Source: UBA7328 sp036479115
GTDB lineage: Bacteria > Bacteroidota > Bacteroidia > Chitinophagales > Saprospiraceae
Direction: 5' to 3'
Assembly: GCA_036479115.1 (NCBI GenBank)
Contig: JAZGFD010000036.1
Location: 1-26,758 of the forward strand
Length of the DNA: 26,758 nucleotides
Below, in pieces: positions 8,097-17,155 of the stretch. Within the stretch, counting starts at the first letter, position 1. The number at the start of each line of letters is the position of its first letter. The notes beneath the pieces are model-generated. The model saw only the letters and a program-made list of their open reading frames with translations, did not search any database and was not told the origin of the DNA. A program made the translations under genes and the position numbers.

Positions 8097-9536
8097 TTAA
8101 TTTTCAAACCACATTGGTGCATCCGTTGGTAAATTAGCCGGAGTATTCGGATTAGATGCAACTTCATCAGGTGGGTAGTTAAATCGTTTAAGAATCGTAG
8201 GAATCGTTGTGCCCGGAGGGCCCGATAATACAGGAATCTTAGTACGTCTCACTGTATTCCAAGCCAATATAGGTCTAATAAAAGACTCAAGGTATAATTG
8301 CTCGTATACTGCGGTAAGTGCACCTTCAGTACCCAATGACGACAAAGAAGGTAGACCTCCAATATATTCATCAATAGCAGAAGATGAAATTCCCAGTTGT
8401 GCCCCTGGTATATCACCACCCCAGAATGATATAATTTGATTTAATCCTTGCTCGTACATTGCCTGTGGATCTTCCGATGTTACTCCTTTAAGAGCTAATT
8501 CTGCTCTGTAAAAACTAATTTCAGCTGGAAGCATTAATATTTGAGGAAGATCATTCCTTATTACATTGTTCGAAATTACAGCACCTGCACCCGCTCCAAA
8601 TGGTAAAAATATTCCATTTCCAGGAGAGCCATCTTTGTTAGGGTCAACAATCATTACCGTTCCTCTAGGATCTCCAGACTCAAATAAGAGTTCATATAAT
8701 GGTTCTCCAGGTGCATATACACCTTGAGTCTCATTGCCTATACCAAAGAATGCCTCCACCAATCTGTTATATGAATTGGATTCTGCTGGAGTATCAAAGT
8801 ATTTGAGCATTGTCGCTTGGCTATTATCATCTATAAATGGTTGGCCTAATGTCTGCAATATTTTTGAATCTACAGAAGTATCCTTGTTGCGTATAAGCAT
8901 TAAAACACGCAATTTCAAAGAATTTGCAAATCTTCGCCATAAAGCCATATCGCCACCGTAAAGTAAATCACCAGTACTTACATTAACAAATGCTTCTGGT
9001 ATTGCATCTATTAATGTGATGGCTTGATCAAGAATATCTACCACTCCATTTAAAATAATCTGCTGGTCATCAAAATTAGGGGAAGAAAATTCTTGCCCAT
9101 TTAAAGCCTCTGTAAAAGGTACTTTTCCCCAAATACTGGTCAATTCATAATAACTTAACGCCTTAAATACTTTTGCAATAGCGTTAATATTATTACTGGA
9201 TGCCCCAGCTGCTTCTGCATCTTGCTCCACCAGCTGAAGGTTACCAAGTACCTGAGTATAATACATCCCCCAGGTATTACCTGTTAGAAATATGCTTGTA
9301 CTCCCTCTTCTAGGACTATTAAAACATGCTGAAAAATGCTGAGAGACATCCATCGTTCTCGTTCCCAATTCTGTAGTGTGCCTATTGGAATATTGTACCA
9401 TTACATAAGGCAATAGAACATTAGGATCAGCAGATGACGCTACTAATGGATTTGTATTAATATCTAGTGCTTCATCACATGATGATGTTATGGTAAGCAT
9501 CATAATGGCCAGCACGTATAGTTTTATATTTTTCAT
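8097..9536 (-). CDS. SusD/RagB-family outer-membrane lipoprotein (SusD-like_2 type)
   Basis: 479 residues. The lipobox TITSSC places lipidated Cys20 before DEALDINTNP, a start typical of the SusD-like_2 branch. Other family features are the early NVLLPYVMVQYSNRH segment, the helical region around KALSYYELTSIWGKVPFTEAL (TPR-like helices), and YEQLYLESFIRPILAWNTVRRTKIP near the end. SusD proteins form the hinged lid over the SusC channel and hold the ligand. The gene lies 26 bp downstream of susC and 30 bp upstream of the Calx-beta-like gene, so all three form one transcript. The ligand cannot be read from sequence. There is no glycoside hydrolase, sulfatase or dedicated anti-sigma factor in the window. 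Confidence 0.92.
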   Translation of the reverse strand: MKNIKLYVLAIMMLTITSSCDEALDINTNPLVASSADPNVLLPYVMVQYSNRHTTELGTRTMDVSQHFSACFNSPRRGSTSIFLTGNTWGMYYTQVLGNLQLVEQDAEAAGASSNNINAIAKVFKALSYYELTSIWGKVPFTEALNGQEFSSPNFDDQQIILNGVVDILDQAITLIDAIPEAFVNVSTGDLLYGGDMALWRRFANSLKLRVLMLIRNKDTSVDSKILQTLGQPFIDDNSQATMLKYFDTPAESNSYNRLVEAFFGIGNETQGVYAPGEPLYELLFESGDPRGTVMIVDPNKDGSPGNGIFLPFGAGAGAVISNNVIRNDLPQILMLPAEISFYRAELALKGVTSEDPQAMYEQGLNQIISFWGGDIPGAQLGISSSAIDEYIGGLPSLSSLGTEGALTAVYEQLYLESFIRPILAWNTVRRTKIPVLSGPPGTTIPTILKRFNYPPDEVASNPNTPANLPTDAPMWFEN

Positions 9537-9562
9537 TCTTTTATCTTTAATACCTGATTTAA

Positions 9563-12500
9563 TTAAAATGTAGCCCTAAGGTTCACACCAATACTTTTAG
9601 TGGAAGGAACATTTTGTCTTTCTATTCCAAATCCATCTCTACCAGAGCCAAATAGTGAAGCTTCAGGATCGATATGTGGCACTTTGCTATAAAGCAATGC
9701 AACATTCCTAGCTTCTAATCCTATTGACAATTCTTTAAAAAATGTTTTGCTTAAGAAAGATTTCGGAAGAGTATAGTTAATAGCAACTTCTCTAAGTTTT
9801 ACAAAAGATGCATCGAAAATATACGGTTCCGCAACACTTGAATTATTCAAAGCACCCCAGAAAACTTGAGATGAAACTACTGGTATATCATTGTCTCTAA
9901 ATGTTCCATCAGCATTTTCAAGCACTCCTGCTACGTCAATAAAAGTACCTTCTCTATTTTGAAGTGTTTCTTCTACTAGTCCATTCACCTGCAATGCCTC
10001 AACTGTACTCGACTTCATAATACCACCTGATTTCCAATCTACAGTAAATGAAATATCAACTGGGCCAATAGAAAAATTATTAATAAAACCCATAGTGAAA
10101 TCTGGAAGCACTGACCCAAAAGTTCTTGCTTCACCAGCTAATCTTGTTCCGTCATTAGGATTAATAATTGGCCTGCCTGATACAGTATCTCTTAAGAAAG
10201 GTACAGCAAACAATTCAAACCCTTTACCTGCCTCGGCGACAACTTGTACACTGTTAAAACCACTTGCTATTAATACTCTGTCTACACCTTCAGAAAGTTC
10301 AACTACTTTTGTGTCGGCCTTTGAGAAATTTATTGCAGTAGTCCAGATAAAGTTTTTCATTCTTAAAGGAGTGGCATCAAGGCTAATTTCGAATCCGGTA
10401 GTATTTACCTGTCCAACGTTAGTTCTTAAAAAACTAAATCCTGTAGTTTCTGGAATAGGAAGTGCTAAAATTTGATCTACGTTTCTGGTATGAAAATAGG
10501 TCATATCAATACCAAGTCTATAGTCCAAGAAATCTAAATCTACTCCAACTTCAAAACTCTTTTGTCTTTCGGGTTTTAAATCACTTGGTGGAACCGTCTG
10601 TCCTTTTGCGAATGCAAGCCTTCCATTAAATGGAAAGTTCACATTTAAGCCATATTGGCCAGTGGCTGTTGTGATAGGATTAAATACAAAATCAAGTTGA
10701 TATGGCCCTGTGTCATTACCAACTTCAGCATAACTCGCTCTAAATTTACCATAATCTAATATTCCTGTATTGCTTATATTTAAAGCATCTGTGAAAACAA
10801 AAGCCGTACTTACTGAAGGATAAAAATATTTCCTATTTTCTTTCGGAAGAGTGGAAGTCCAGTCTTGACGGCCAGTGAAAGAAAGTGTCCAAAAATCCTT
10901 ATAAGTCACGTCCACAGACCCATATCCACCAAATAATACTTGTTCCTGAAAAAATCTAGCAGGAACATTTTGTTCAGTATTTCCTGGAGCAAAAAGTTCT
11001 GGTACCAATAGAGATGTTGAAACCAATCTTTCCGTAGCCCTCTTTCGCTTATTATAATTAAAGCCAACCAAAGTAAAAACATCAAAATCTTGTGAAACAT
11101 CTATTTCATACTTAGCCAGTATATCTGTATTGACTTGTATATTATTAATCTTGTCCACTCTGAAATCTCCATTAATCCTTTGAGCCGTACCTTTTCTATT
11201 CGTTATTAGTCTGTTATCTTGGTCAAAATCATAACCAATTTGGCCAGTAATACCTAATTTGTCTATTGGGGAGTAAGTCATAGACATATTGGCCAACACA
11301 CGGCTATCGTCTCGCTCATTTCTGTTCTCGTGTCGTATCCATAATGGATTATTGGATGTGGGCGTAGAAGTATTTATTTGGTTTCCAGCTTCATCTATCC
11401 AAGGGTCATATACAGCAGGATCAGTAGTGCTACTAAAAGATGAGAGGCCAATAATATTTGGATCGTTTGCCCCAGCTGCTCCTGTTCCCTCTGAATCAGT
11501 TTTAATAAACTGTATCCCAAATCTAGATTGAAGACGCTCTGAATGGCTTACTCCCGCATTTAGCGAGACATTGTATCTAGATAGCTTAGCGCCAGGTAAA
11601 ATTCCAGTTTGATTAAGCGCTCCGAAACTGACCCGATAGTCCATTTTTTCTGTTCCATCAGATATTGCAAAATTATTAATTGCTGTAAATCCAGTGTTGA
11701 AAAAATCTTTTACACCGTTATCCTCAATTTTTCTAAGAGCACCAGGCCCTCCAATAATAGGAACATTTTGAACTGTTTGGCCTACATTACGAGGACCCCA
11801 GTCAGTACCTATCTGAGAAGAATCATACTTGGACAATAAGCCTTGCGCAAAATCTTGTTGATAATCAGGAATTACAAAAAGATCATCAAGTCTATAAGAT
11901 GAATTAATAGACACTCGAGCAGAACCATCACTAGATGATTTTCCTCTCTTTGTAGTAATAATAATAGCACCTGCTGCAGCACGAGCTCCATATAAAGCTG
12001 TAGCCGCTGCCCCTTTAAGAACGCTTAAAGATTCAATATCGTCAGGATTAATTACTGATGCGCCATTTCCAAAATCTCGTGTTCCAGAAATTCTAGATGC
12101 TGACGAAATTTGGTCATTATTCATCGGCATACCGTCTATTACAAATAAAGGATCGTTATTGCCTGATAATGAGGTAACTCCCCTTATTATTATTTTTGTA
12201 GAGCCGCCAAGATTACCACTAGTCTGGGTAATATTAACCCCTGTAACTTTTCCCTGAAGGGCACCAATAACATTATCAGACCGTGCCTTAGTCATCTCCT
12301 CTCCATCAATTTGATCAATAGCGTAACCCAATTTTTTGGATTCTTTTTTAATACCAAGAGATGTTACTACAATTTCATCTAACAACTCTCCTTCTCCTAA
12401 TACAATATCTATGTGGGTCTGACTGGATATATCCACCTCTTGTGTCCTATATCCAGTGAAACTTATAATAATTGTCGAGAAGGCCTCTGGCACTTCCAAC

Positions 12501-12676
12501 GAAAACGAACCATCGATTTCACTTATCGTTCCAACGTTAGATCCTTTTACTAGGACATTTGCTCCTACCAGTGTTTCACCTGATTGATCAGAAATTGTTC
12601 CTGTAATTGTTTTTTGAGCCAAGAGCGACCCAATCGCAAACAGTAAAACCACCATAAGCATAAATAATTTCTTCAT
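9563..12676 (-). CDS. SusC/RagA-family TonB-dependent outer-membrane transporter
   Basis: 1037 residues. A signal peptide ends at SLLAQ (about 20). A carboxypeptidase-regulatory-like domain follows at about 22-95 (ITGTISDQSGETLVGANVLVKG ... GYRTQEVDI), then a plug domain at about 100-245 carrying the SusC hallmark LSGNNDPLFVIDGMP and AAALYGARAAAGAIIITTKRG. The remainder is the 22-strand beta-barrel, ending in a terminal aromatic (LRATF). It imports a ligand using TonB energy, with the SusD-like lipoprotein as lid. It lacks the extra N-terminal STN domain of sigma/anti-sigma-signalling versions, so it probably does not control its own expression that way. It is the first gene of the operon, with 1.07 kb of non-coding DNA upstream. 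Confidence 0.95.
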   Translation of the reverse strand: MKKLFMLMVVLLFAIGSLLAQKTITGTISDQSGETLVGANVLVKGSNVGTISEIDGSFSLEVPEAFSTIIISFTGYRTQEVDISSQTHIDIVLGEGELLDEIVVTSLGIKKESKKLGYAIDQIDGEEMTKARSDNVIGALQGKVTGVNITQTSGNLGGSTKIIIRGVTSLSGNNDPLFVIDGMPMNNDQISSASRISGTRDFGNGASVINPDDIESLSVLKGAAATALYGARAAAGAIIITTKRGKSSSDGSARVSINSSYRLDDLFVIPDYQQDFAQGLLSKYDSSQIGTDWGPRNVGQTVQNVPIIGGPGALRKIEDNGVKDFFNTGFTAINNFAISDGTEKMDYRVSFGALNQTGILPGAKLSRYNVSLNAGVSHSERLQSRFGIQFIKTDSEGTGAAGANDPNIIGLSSFSSTTDPAVYDPWIDEAGNQINTSTPTSNNPLWIRHENRNERDDSRVLANMSMTYSPIDKLGITGQIGYDFDQDNRLITNRKGTAQRINGDFRVDKINNIQVNTDILAKYEIDVSQDFDVFTLVGFNYNKRKRATERLVSTSLLVPELFAPGNTEQNVPARFFQEQVLFGGYGSVDVTYKDFWTLSFTGRQDWTSTLPKENRKYFYPSVSTAFVFTDALNISNTGILDYGKFRASYAEVGNDTGPYQLDFVFNPITTATGQYGLNVNFPFNGRLAFAKGQTVPPSDLKPERQKSFEVGVDLDFLDYRLGIDMTYFHTRNVDQILALPIPETTGFSFLRTNVGQVNTTGFEISLDATPLRMKNFIWTTAINFSKADTKVVELSEGVDRVLIASGFNSVQVVAEAGKGFELFAVPFLRDTVSGRPIINPNDGTRLAGEARTFGSVLPDFTMGFINNFSIGPVDISFTVDWKSGGIMKSSTVEALQVNGLVEETLQNREGTFIDVAGVLENADGTFRDNDIPVVSSQVFWGALNNSSVAEPYIFDASFVKLREVAINYTLPKSFLSKTFFKELSIGLEARNVALLYSKVPHIDPEASLFGSGRDGFGIERQNVPSTKSIGVNLRATF

Positions 12677-13111
12677 AATTTCAATTTAAAATTGATTCAA
12701 AAAAGATTAAATTTTTCATAATTTCGATGCAATATATAATTTATAAACGAATCCAAATATTGAAGCGTTAATTAACCCTTAAATAAAGTTGTAATATTCA
12801 TTTATAATATTGTTTTAAAAAGGAGGTCACCACTAGCATCCCAATGAATCATTATGGGCTTTTTTAATAAAAGAAAAAATGAAATTTATTATCTCAAATA
12901 TAGAAATGAAGATTCAAATAATTTTTTGATATTGGTTTGATTATCAACAATTTACATTGTATTCTGGCCTCTTAAATTAACTCTACATTTATTTTTTTTT
13001 ACTAAATAATCCGGCTTGTAAAAATTATTATTCTCCCAATCAAACAACAATCAAATCTTACAACAATCATTAATAAAATGCGGCCCAATTGAAAGTTAAT
13101 CAACACTTAGA

Positions 13112-13170
13112 ATGTCAAAATATCTAATTTGACAAGTTAATAATAAATTGCAAAATGTCCGCAAAATGTC
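13112..13170. repeat. Three AATGTC direct repeats, two within a tandem 10-mer
   Basis: GCAAAATGTC occurs at 13150-13159 and 13161-13170, separated by one base. A further AATGTCAAA at about 13111-13119 is followed by ATTTGAC, giving a GTCAAA/TTTGAC inverted pair. This could be an operator cluster for a regulator of the downstream minus-strand operon, but it lies over 430 bp from the susC start and the function is a guess. Confidence 0.3.
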
Positions 13171-13300
13171 AAATAGTGCTACTTACACTACAGCTTTTGA
13201 TTATATAACAGCCCTATTTCTACTCGAAATATAAATATTACAATACGAATTGCCTCACACATTACATCCTGATATACCATCTAAGTATGTACTTTAGTAG

Positions 13301-13537
13301 CGACTACTTAGGTAGAGGAAATTTTCGGTAAAAAAGGTTCTTTTTCTGCTATATCTCAGCAACTCTCGATACAACTCAAAAATATGGCTGTATAATCGAG
13401 ATTTACTAACCAATAATATAGGTTAGTAATAGCTCTGCTATTCCATCTCAAATGAGCTTTATCTGGTAAAAATAATAACAACTTTTTACAGCCTAATTGG
13501 CACAGACATGTCTTAAAAACGCTCACCTAAGTAATGG
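13301..13537 (+). repeat. Non-coding inverted-repeat element, copy 1 (237 bp)
   Basis: The ends are imperfect inverted repeats: TACTTAGGT at 13305-13313 and ACCTAAGTA at 13525-13533, with partly matching flanks. Internally it shares TAAAAAAGGTTCTTTT (13329-13344) and the 19-bp core ATAATCGAGATTTACTAAC (13392-13410) with the copy at 18895-19108. The spacing is identical in both copies (28 bp from the left end to the first block, 91 bp to the core). The core is followed by a perfect 9-bp hairpin, TTACTAACC/GGTTAGTAA (13403-13429), which is not well kept in the other copies. No reading frame is conserved, so this looks like a miniature inverted-repeat element rather than a gene. Confidence 0.7.
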
Positions 13538-13657
13538 TTACCTTCAATGAATTATCTTCTTCACTATAATGATGTCTATAGTTCAATTAATAAGAAAACA
13601 CTTATCCTATTGATATTCTAAGGCTTCTAATGAAATTGTAGTACATGAAGCAGGCTA

Positions 13658-13676
13658 AGTTGAGTCCGAATGACGG
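13658..13676 (-). repeat. Repeat block 2, inverted fragment
   Basis: On the minus strand this reads CCGTCATTCGGACTCAACT, matching the ATTCGG...GGACTCAAC part of the block at 4064-4079. It lies outside the 13301-13537 element, showing that the two repeat types are not always joined. Confidence 0.4.
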
Positions 13677-13694
13677 AGAAGAAAGTACTTCAAA

Positions 13695-13729
13695 AAAAAG
13701 CCGAAGAATCAATGACTCCTCGGCTTTTT
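13695..13729 (-). terminator. Intrinsic terminator of the DUF2911 gene
   Basis: AAAAAGCCGA...GA and TC...TCGGCTTTTT form a stem of about 12 pairs with one mismatch around a short loop. T- and A-tracts lie on both sides, so it can work in either direction. It lies 22 bp beyond the stop codon of the minus-strand DUF2911 gene. Confidence 0.85.
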
Positions 13730-13750
13730 CAATATTACTTTAAAAAGAAA

Positions 13751-14599
13751 TTACATACTCCACTTAGCAATATTATCAACATTCATTTTGACGTAATTGT
13801 CATTTCCAGCTTTAGTTGCCAATTCTTTTGACAATTTAGCAGTTTTAATTGCATCTTTCTTTCTTCCAACAGCAGCTAATATCTCAGCTTCCCACTTCTT
13901 TTGCCAAAATTTTGGCTCCCCTTGACTTGTTGCTTTTTGTACCAATTCCAATGCTTTATTAGCATTTTTACCTGATGTAAACATGTATATTCCAGCAGCA
14001 TAATAATCATTGCCCGATGGGCCCGCCAATACTCTGTCAATATTAGCCATTACAGCTTTATCAGTGTTTACTCCTAATTTAATAGGAACCAAAACATTAT
14101 CCCAGATAATTTCCAAAAGAGCGCCATCACTCTTAATGTTAGCTAGAGTGATAAAAAAGCTTTCTACAGAAAAAGGAAGTGCTGTAGGCGTTACCGTTAC
14201 TTTAGCGGCAGGAGTAGCGTCACCATAACCTCCGGAGTTAGTTGTAGTGTGTTCAAAAAACATAACATCCCATGAGGCAGCTCCAGGAACAGTAAACATA
14301 GCGTAAGATCCAGCTTCTAAAGACTTTCCTTCCACTGTAACATCTTCGCTAAATGTAATTTTTGTAGCCTGATTGGCACCAGTCCTCCATGTTTTACCAT
14401 ATGGTACAAGGCCATTAGTAGCAAATATTTTCCTCCCCTTTACACTAGGTCGAGAATACACAATAACTACTTCAGTGAGGCCTACTGTCTGAGTAAATGA
14501 TGCTGCAGGGCTGGGTGCAGGTGTCTTAATTTGACCATTAAGATCAAAAGTTAAAAAAGCCGCAATTGTTAAAACTGCAATTGTAAATAATCTTTTCAT
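13751..14599 (-). CDS. DUF2911 family exported protein
   Basis: 282 residues from the ATG at 14599. An upstream in-frame TTG at 14620 would add seven residues before the natural signal-peptide start MKRLFTIAVLTIAAFLTF, so I prefer 14599. The signal peptide is cleaved near LNGQ. The DUF2911 domain (about 25-165) has its usual landmarks: VVIVYSRPSVKGRKIF, YGKTWRTGANQATKI, AGSYAMFTVPG and WDVMFF. The C-terminal 90 residues are helical and TPR-like (YYAAGIYMFTSGKNANKALELVQKA ... FWQKKWEAEILAAVGRKKDAI). DUF2911 proteins are common exported proteins of Bacteroidota with no settled function. It is transcribed alone and ends at its own terminator. Confidence 0.88.
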   Translation of the reverse strand: MKRLFTIAVLTIAAFLTFDLNGQIKTPAPSPAASFTQTVGLTEVVIVYSRPSVKGRKIFATNGLVPYGKTWRTGANQATKITFSEDVTVEGKSLEAGSYAMFTVPGAASWDVMFFEHTTTNSGGYGDATPAAKVTVTPTALPFSVESFFITLANIKSDGALLEIIWDNVLVPIKLGVNTDKAVMANIDRVLAGPSGNDYYAAGIYMFTSGKNANKALELVQKATSQGEPKFWQKKWEAEILAAVGRKKDAIKTAKLSKELATKAGNDNYVKMNVDNIAKWSM

Positions 14600-14634
14600 A
14601 ATAGAATTTTTGATAAACAAATAAGATCAACTAA

Positions 14635-14657
14635 CGCATAGATTTCCACTTTATGCG
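14635..14657. promoter_or_regulatory. Inverted repeat between the DUF697 and DUF2911 genes
   Basis: CGCATA (14635-14640) and TATGCG (14652-14657) are exact inverted repeats. One further G-T and one A-T pairing extend the stem to 8 bp around a 7-nt loop. There is no T-tract on the minus strand, so it is more likely an operator or leader structure for the DUF2911 gene than a terminator. Confidence 0.3.
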
Positions 14658-14709
14658 AGATTTATATCAAAAAGCGAAATAATTATTGTTTTGACAAGTA
14701 AATTTGGTA

Positions 14710-15327
14710 TTAGTCTGTGTTTAGAAGCCTTATTTTTAATTTGTTATATTCTGCTGTTGTTAATACTCCAGCTTCTTTAAGTTGCACGTATTCTCTAAGT
14801 CTGGCTGCGATAGTTTCATCCATAGGCGCAGGATTATTTGCTGTGCTAGTCGGTGATTTTCCACTCTTATTGGTCTTGTCTTTTTTCATTTGACCAACCA
14901 CATCTTTGCCCTTTTCAAATTTTTCATCATAATATTTTTTAAGACTGGCAAGATCAAAATCAAGGAATGTACCCCCTGTTTCAAAGTGTTTTTTAAATAC
15001 TTCGCCTATCGCATAAGTACTCGCTGCCGAAAGTAAAGATGTAGTTGCTCCTCCTATAAATGAACCTACGCCAGGAATAGCTTTAATAAGACTACCTCCT
15101 AATCTTGCTACACTGGCACCTGTTAATGCTGTAATCAATGCTTTTCCATCTGATTCTTTATAATCAATGCCAAAAGCACGACTAAGCTGTCGTACCATGC
15201 TCACTTGTATAGCACTTACAGCTAAAATATCAATCATCGGTATAGGAATAATTCCAGCTCCCATTGAAAGAAACATTTTCTCTTTTATTATTGAATCGAT
15301 CAAATCTTTATTTATTGTTGTTTCCAT
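14710..15327 (-). CDS. DUF697-like membrane-associated protein with C-terminal SHOCT-like motif
   Basis: 205 residues. The N-terminal 115 residues match the DUF697 pattern: an amphipathic start, a hydrophobic GAGIIPIPMIDILAVSAIQ segment, the charged RQLSRAFGIDY stretch, and a second glycine-rich hydrophobic region (SLIKAIPGVGSFIGGATTS). Such proteins associate with the inner membrane, often near GTPases. A lysine- and serine-rich linker (about 142-170) leads to a short SHOCT-like helix pair at the end (LREYVQLKEAGVLTTAEYNKLK), a module thought to mediate oligomerisation. AGGAG lies six bases before the ATG, a good ribosome-binding site in a genome where most genes lack one. Function unknown. 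Confidence 0.75.
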   Translation of the reverse strand: METTINKDLIDSIIKEKMFLSMGAGIIPIPMIDILAVSAIQVSMVRQLSRAFGIDYKESDGKALITALTGASVARLGGSLIKAIPGVGSFIGGATTSLLSAASTYAIGEVFKKHFETGGTFLDFDLASLKKYYDEKFEKGKDVVGQMKKDKTNKSGKSPTSTANNPAPMDETIAARLREYVQLKEAGVLTTAEYNKLKIRLLNTD

Positions 15328-15390
15328 TCTCCTAATATCAGTGATTAATTTAATATCTGCATTTTTTTTCGATAAATCTAAGAATCAATT

Positions 15391-16452
15391 CTATGAATGA
15401 TTATGGTAATTGATATTTACCTCTTTAATAATAGGATACTTGTACAAAATATGCGCTGTCAACATTTTACTAAAATAAGGTGCAAGTGACGCTCCTTTGG
15501 CTCCCAATCCATTGAAAAGAAAGACATTATTATGTTCAGGATGCGCCCCAATAATAGGACGTCTTTGTTCGGTAGAAGATCGGATGGCTGTCAAGCGCTC
15601 TTTTATCTCATATCTTGTATTCAGATATTCATCCATAAACAAATCCAATTCTGCTTGTTTATTCTTATTGGGAAAGTCATTAGAAATATTGTTTTCATTT
15701 GTACTTCCAATATAAAATCTACCATCATTTAAAGGAATAATATACATTTTATTCTTAATGGCTTCTGACAGATGGTAGCTTTCTAAGCTAGCTATGCTCA
15801 CTTCTCCTTTAGTAGGTTCAAAAGGCAAATTTTTAAATAATGGATGAACAATAACTTTCCAACCTTCGGCAAAGATTACAGAATCTGCTTCATAATCTTT
15901 AAAGATAATTGTACGTCCTATCGTAAAATCATCAATGGTACTTTTATAATTTAGAAAGCACTTTTGGTTAATAAAGTGTTTGCGTGCAGATAAAATAAGG
16001 GCACTAATTTTTACCTGATAACTATCCTTGACTTCTCCAAATAAAATATCATTTTTAAAGTGTTTATTGTAATACTCACTTGCAATCACATTGCCGAAAT
16101 ATTTGGAGTAATCTTGTTTAGTCGATTGGCCCATCCAAATATTCTCTTCTAAAGCATTGCTCAACCCCCGCAAGATAATCTTAGGCGAGCAGAAAGTTTC
16201 TCCAAGACAGCTCTCTAAATCTCTATAAAATTGAATTGCTTCCGGCAATAACTCATCAAACATCCAGCTTTTCACACACCGCCTTCCAGTTATAGGGTTA
16301 ATGAGTCCAGAACTGATCAATGAAGCTGTAACAGGTTTACATTCATCGATAATGAGAATACTTTTTCCTTCCTTCAATAATCGCATTGCCATTGATGTAC
16401 CTGCAAGCCCCTGTCCCACAATTATAAAATCTACTTTTTTAGTTGTTCTCAA
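15391..16452 (-). CDS. FAD-dependent oxidoreductase of the DAO family
   Basis: 353 residues. The FAD-binding Rossmann motif is at the N-terminus: VDFIIVGQGLAG (G13-Q-G15-L-A-G18) with the acidic ribose-binding end IIDE (36-37). SSGLINPITGRR and, near the C-terminus, RSSTEQRRPIIGAHPEHNNVFLFNGLGAKG are typical of DAO proteins (the glycine oxidase and MnmC C-terminal group). The substrate is not identifiable, and the MnmC methyltransferase half is absent. The start must be TTG at 16452: the codon just upstream is an in-frame TAA, and the Rossmann strand begins only six residues later. The gene stands alone, 63 bp upstream of the DUF697 gene. Confidence 0.85.
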   Translation of the reverse strand: MRTTKKVDFIIVGQGLAGTSMAMRLLKEGKSILIIDECKPVTASLISSGLINPITGRRCVKSWMFDELLPEAIQFYRDLESCLGETFCSPKIILRGLSNALEENIWMGQSTKQDYSKYFGNVIASEYYNKHFKNDILFGEVKDSYQVKISALILSARKHFINQKCFLNYKSTIDDFTIGRTIIFKDYEADSVIFAEGWKVIVHPLFKNLPFEPTKGEVSIASLESYHLSEAIKNKMYIIPLNDGRFYIGSTNENNISNDFPNKNKQAELDLFMDEYLNTRYEIKERLTAIRSSTEQRRPIIGAHPEHNNVFLFNGLGAKGASLAPYFSKMLTAHILYKYPIIKEVNINYHNHS

Positions 16453-16605
16453 TTATGTTGAATTTTAGTAACTAACACTACACATCTCTTAAACATGGTC
16501 ACTTTTCATCTAAATATTATAAGTTCTGCATTTGTATGCTCTACGTAATTGCAATAACTTTTACTTCATCGACTAAAATTGTACTTATTTTTTAGTCAGA
16601 AATGG

Positions 16606-16834
16606 CTGCTATTATTTGGGTGCATTTCAGATTGTAGCTAATTGCCTCAGAGATGCAACATTATATTAGCAATATAGTGTCTGAACGAAAACTCATCAAA
16701 ATTAGAAATAGTTCTTTTGATTTTGCGAGTTTTCGGAGTGTACTCAATATTGCATTTTTTTTTCGCCATAGCTCTCCAATACCTTAAAAAATAATATCAA
16801 TGTTTTATCTCAAAAGTGCCCAACGGAGTATTAA
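16606..16834 (+). repeat. Non-coding inverted-repeat element, diverged copy (229 bp)
   Basis: The right end GTGCCCAACGGAGTATTAAC (16816-16835), read inverted, matches the left end of the mini-copy at 24890 (TACTCC..TGGGC..C). The left end (CTATTATTTGGGTGC, from 16606) pairs with it imperfectly, at about 12 of 19 positions. CTCAAAAGTGC near the right end matches CTCAAAAGCGC in the copy at 18895-19108. The interior includes repeat block 2 (16719-16748) and only a weak relic of the core. It lies in the 703-bp divergent gap before the TPR gene, which otherwise shows no gene. Confidence 0.5.
16719..16748 (+). repeat. Intergenic repeat block 2, copy 2
   Basis: GATTTTGCGAGTTTTCGG followed by AGTGTACTCAAT matches the block at 4051-4079 (GATTTTGTGAGTATTCGG, then GTGGACTCAAC) almost base for base. 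This copy lies within the inverted-repeat element at 16606-16834. Confidence 0.6.
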
Positions 16835-17100
16835 CACGGTCTATTTTTGGAAGGATAATTTTTTTTAAAAATTAAAAATAGTGGATATTCTAATAAGAAA
16901 GTCTATGATATTATCATATTTGTTGCCTATATTTTCTATTAAAGAGGAACCAAAAGTTCAATAACACTGTGCGTCTTGAGTATTTTATTTTATACTAAAA
17001 ATCTACCCATCCATTTAATCTATACTTGAATAAGAGACAATAAACGGTCTTTGGCAATCAAAAAAAATATCAGTCATATTTGTATTCATTGTTTAAGTTG

Positions 17101-17131
17101 TTTGATTTGTAAGTCTCCAAAGGTATATTTG
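17101..17131 (+). promoter_or_regulatory. Bacteroidota housekeeping promoter for the TPR lipoprotein gene
   Basis: TTTG at 17101-17104 and TATATTTG at 17124-17131 are separated by exactly 19 bp. This matches the Bacteroidota primary sigma consensus (TTTG, 19-21 bp, TAnnTTTG). Transcription would begin near 17138, giving a leader of about 18 nt before the ATG at 17156. It also rules out the upstream TTG at 17051 as the start. Confidence 0.7.
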
Positions 17132-17155
17132 CAAAATATAGCAACATATTATTCC

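Larger units (their letters stand above)
12677..13750. other. Long non-coding region upstream of the SusC operon
   Basis: I see no credible gene in these 1074 bases on either strand. The part next to susC is very A+T-rich. It should hold the operon promoter, but I found no TAnnTTTG element with proper -33 spacing (one bare match on the minus strand at 12895-12902). It also contains short AATGTC direct repeats (13112-13170), an inverted-repeat element (13301-13537), an inverted piece of repeat block 2 (13658-13676) and the terminator of the DUF2911 gene (13695-13729). Confidence 0.6.

Noticed and set aside
10095..10475. 126-codon plus-strand frame opposite susC
   Set aside because: It is antisense to a clear SusC barrel region. 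Other long antisense frames (for example 23780-24229 and 25060-25524) are rejected for the same reason.
13403..13429. Conserved RNA hairpin in the repeat core
   Set aside because: The perfect 9-bp stem is seen in this copy only; the copies at 18986 and 22299 pair poorly, so covariation is not supported by the copies in this window.
17051..17155. Longer start for the TPR lipoprotein gene
   Set aside because: It would use TTG, place 35 unlikely residues before a perfect lipoprotein signal, and lie upstream of the promoter at 17101-17131.
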